Part shown: in pieces, positions 5,120 to 6,068 of the stretch
Layout: each line of letters begins with the position of its first letter
Position numbering within the stretch: position 1 is the first letter of the stretch
Assembly: GCA_002440045.1 (NCBI GenBank)
Contig: DJRI01000088.1
Coordinates: 3,434-9,501 of the forward strand
DNA from: Ruminococcaceae bacterium UBA6364
Lineage (GTDB): Bacteria > Bacillota > Clostridia > Oscillospirales > Acutalibacteraceae
DNA: 6,068 bases
Direction: 5' to 3'
Translations under genes and position numbers: made by a program
Notes under the pieces: model-generated
Database searches by the model: none
What the model was told of the DNA's origin: nothing
The model's input: the letters and a program-made list of their open reading frames with translations, nothing else

Positions 5120-6068
5120 TTATGCACCTTTCAGCGCTTCATTTACAACGCGCTGATAAAGGCTTGCGTCAACGTCGCAGAACGCATCGCCCGACGCCAA
5201 ATACTTTTGGCGCATTGACAGCTCAATGTGGCCGCTTACGACCTTTTCGCAAAGCTGAGCGTCAATAACATCGCACACGCCGTCGCTGTTCAAATCGCCC
5301 GAAACGTCTGAAACTTCGCCCGTTGTGACAATAAATTCGCCGAGCGAATCTGTTGTAAATTCCATATCATAATCCTGAACGGCATTGACATTTGTAACAC
5401 TGCCGTCATTTTCGGTCATATAAACGCGGCATTGTTTGCCCTCCATACTTTCGGGCACGGGAAGAAACACCGTGGCGTAGGTGTCAAGCGCAATTTCTTC
5501 GCCGTCTTTTGTCAAAGTGAGTTTATATGTGACTTCGTTTTCAGACTGTGCAAGCAGTTTTACAGATAAAGCCGAGCCTGCCGCGGCGCCATTTACCGTC
5601 ACAAAGTATTCATCTTCAAAAACATCTTCGATTTCAACAAAGCCGAAGCCGTTATTTTCCGCAAATTTCTTTGCCGCAGAACCCCCGTAGCCGTAAACCG
5701 TTTCAAGCGCCGAATCGTAAAAAGCGTCGGGTGAAATTGTGTCAACGTTTTCAGGTATTACTATGGATTTAAGGCTTGTGCAATAATAAAACGCAAACTG
5801 ACCGATTTCAGATAAATTTTCGGGTAATATTACCGTTTCAAGGCTGTCGCAGCCGTAAAACATCTCGGTTAAATCTGTTGTTCCGCGGGGTAATTTCACC
5901 TTTTTTAAAACGTCGCACCCCGTAAACGCCCCTTGCTTTATTTCACATTCGCCCGACGGCAATGTAATATCCGAAAGCTTTTTGCAAAGCGAAAAAGCCT
6001 CTCTTCCTATAGCCGCAACGGTTTCGGGAAGTTTAAGTGTAACAAGGTTTCGGCAATTGTAAAAAGCC
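5120..6068 (-). CDS. BspA-type leucine-rich-repeat protein with C-terminal dockerin-like domain (N-terminus missing)
   Basis: The reading frame is open to the right edge, so these are the last 315 residues of a longer protein; the apparent start near 5962 is only an in-frame TTG. Residues 1-120 hold a repeat tail plus five LRR_5/BspA repeats of 22-23 residues (starting at 8, 31, 54, 76 and 99) with the pattern L-x-x-(I/V)-x-(L/I)-P and mostly F-x-x-C before the next Leu. A cap with GSAAKKFAENNGF (129-141) follows. Residues ~150-248 form a beta-rich domain (FLPVPESMEG, DMEFTTDSLGEFIVT) often seen in gut Firmicute surface proteins. Residues 257-312 resemble a type I dockerin: a good calcium loop (D258, N260, D262, G263, D269), then a degenerate second loop. 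Such proteins are exported, but the signal peptide lies outside the window. A binding or adhesion role is likely by family; the ligand is unknown. No cohesin or enzyme gene is nearby. Its own terminator follows the stop. Confidence 0.88.
   Translation of the reverse strand, partial: AFYNCRNLVTLKLPETVAAIGREAFSLCKKLSDITLPSGECEIKQGAFTGCDVLKKVKLPRGTTDLTEMFYGCDSLETVILPENLSEIGQFAFYYCTSLKSIVIPENVDTISPDAFYDSALETVYGYGGSAAKKFAENNGFGFVEIEDVFEDEYFVTVNGAAAGSALSVKLLAQSENEVTYKLTLTKDGEEIALDTYATVFLPVPESMEGKQCRVYMTENDGSVTNVNAVQDYDMEFTTDSLGEFIVTTGEVSDVSGDLNSDGVCDVIDAQLCEKVVSGHIELSMRQKYLASGDAFCDVDASLYQRVVNEALKGA

Noticed and set aside
5120..5962. LRR protein as a complete 280-residue gene starting at 5962
   Set aside because: That codon is an in-frame TTG (Leu) inside a repeat; the frame and the repeat pattern continue without a stop to the window edge.

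Overview
The window suggests a Gram-positive, endospore-lineage clostridium, probably a gut Oscillospirales/Ruminococcaceae-type organism. The main clues are a recognisable sporulation gene (yunB), a MurT-GatD pair for amidating the peptidoglycan precursor lipid II, a type III pantothenate kinase beside an ECF-type vitamin transporter, and a secreted-type leucine-rich-repeat protein ending in a dockerin-like domain. Strong AGGAGG-like ribosome sites and consensus sigma-A promoters fit this. The assignment is inferred from gene content, not from a marker gene.

Layout. Positions 1-1992 hold a leftward operon, mscL -> murT -> gatD (gatD runs off the left edge). It joins a mechanosensitive channel to the two subunits of lipid II isoglutaminyl synthase. 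Positions 1993-2174 are a divergent control region, with an extended -10 promoter facing left and a good -35/-10 promoter facing right. Positions 2175-3577 hold a rightward pair: coaX (first step of CoA synthesis) and a membrane S component that, from context, most likely imports pantothenate. A strong hairpin terminator at 3590-3630 closes this unit. From 3629 to the right edge every gene points left: yunB, a DUF1643 protein, and the C-terminal 315 residues of an LRR/dockerin-like protein. The last two are separated by a terminator whose foot also supplies the -35 box of the next promoter.

Functionally these are several small housekeeping units set side by side, not one pathway. MurT-GatD convert the D-Glu of lipid II to D-isoglutamine, and MscL protects the same envelope from osmotic shock. 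The S component and CoaX plausibly form a vitamin B5 uptake-and-trap module. YunB acts in sporulation.

I see no mobile element, CRISPR array, RNA gene or defence system, and no gene-free stretch longer than about 180 bases. I found no convincing new multi-gene system. The points most worth checking are the start region of yunB, where a stem-loop covers the likely ribosome site next to a possible sporulation promoter, the zinc-ribbon tail on MscL, unusual motif changes in MurT, and the degenerate, cysteine-bearing second dockerin repeat.
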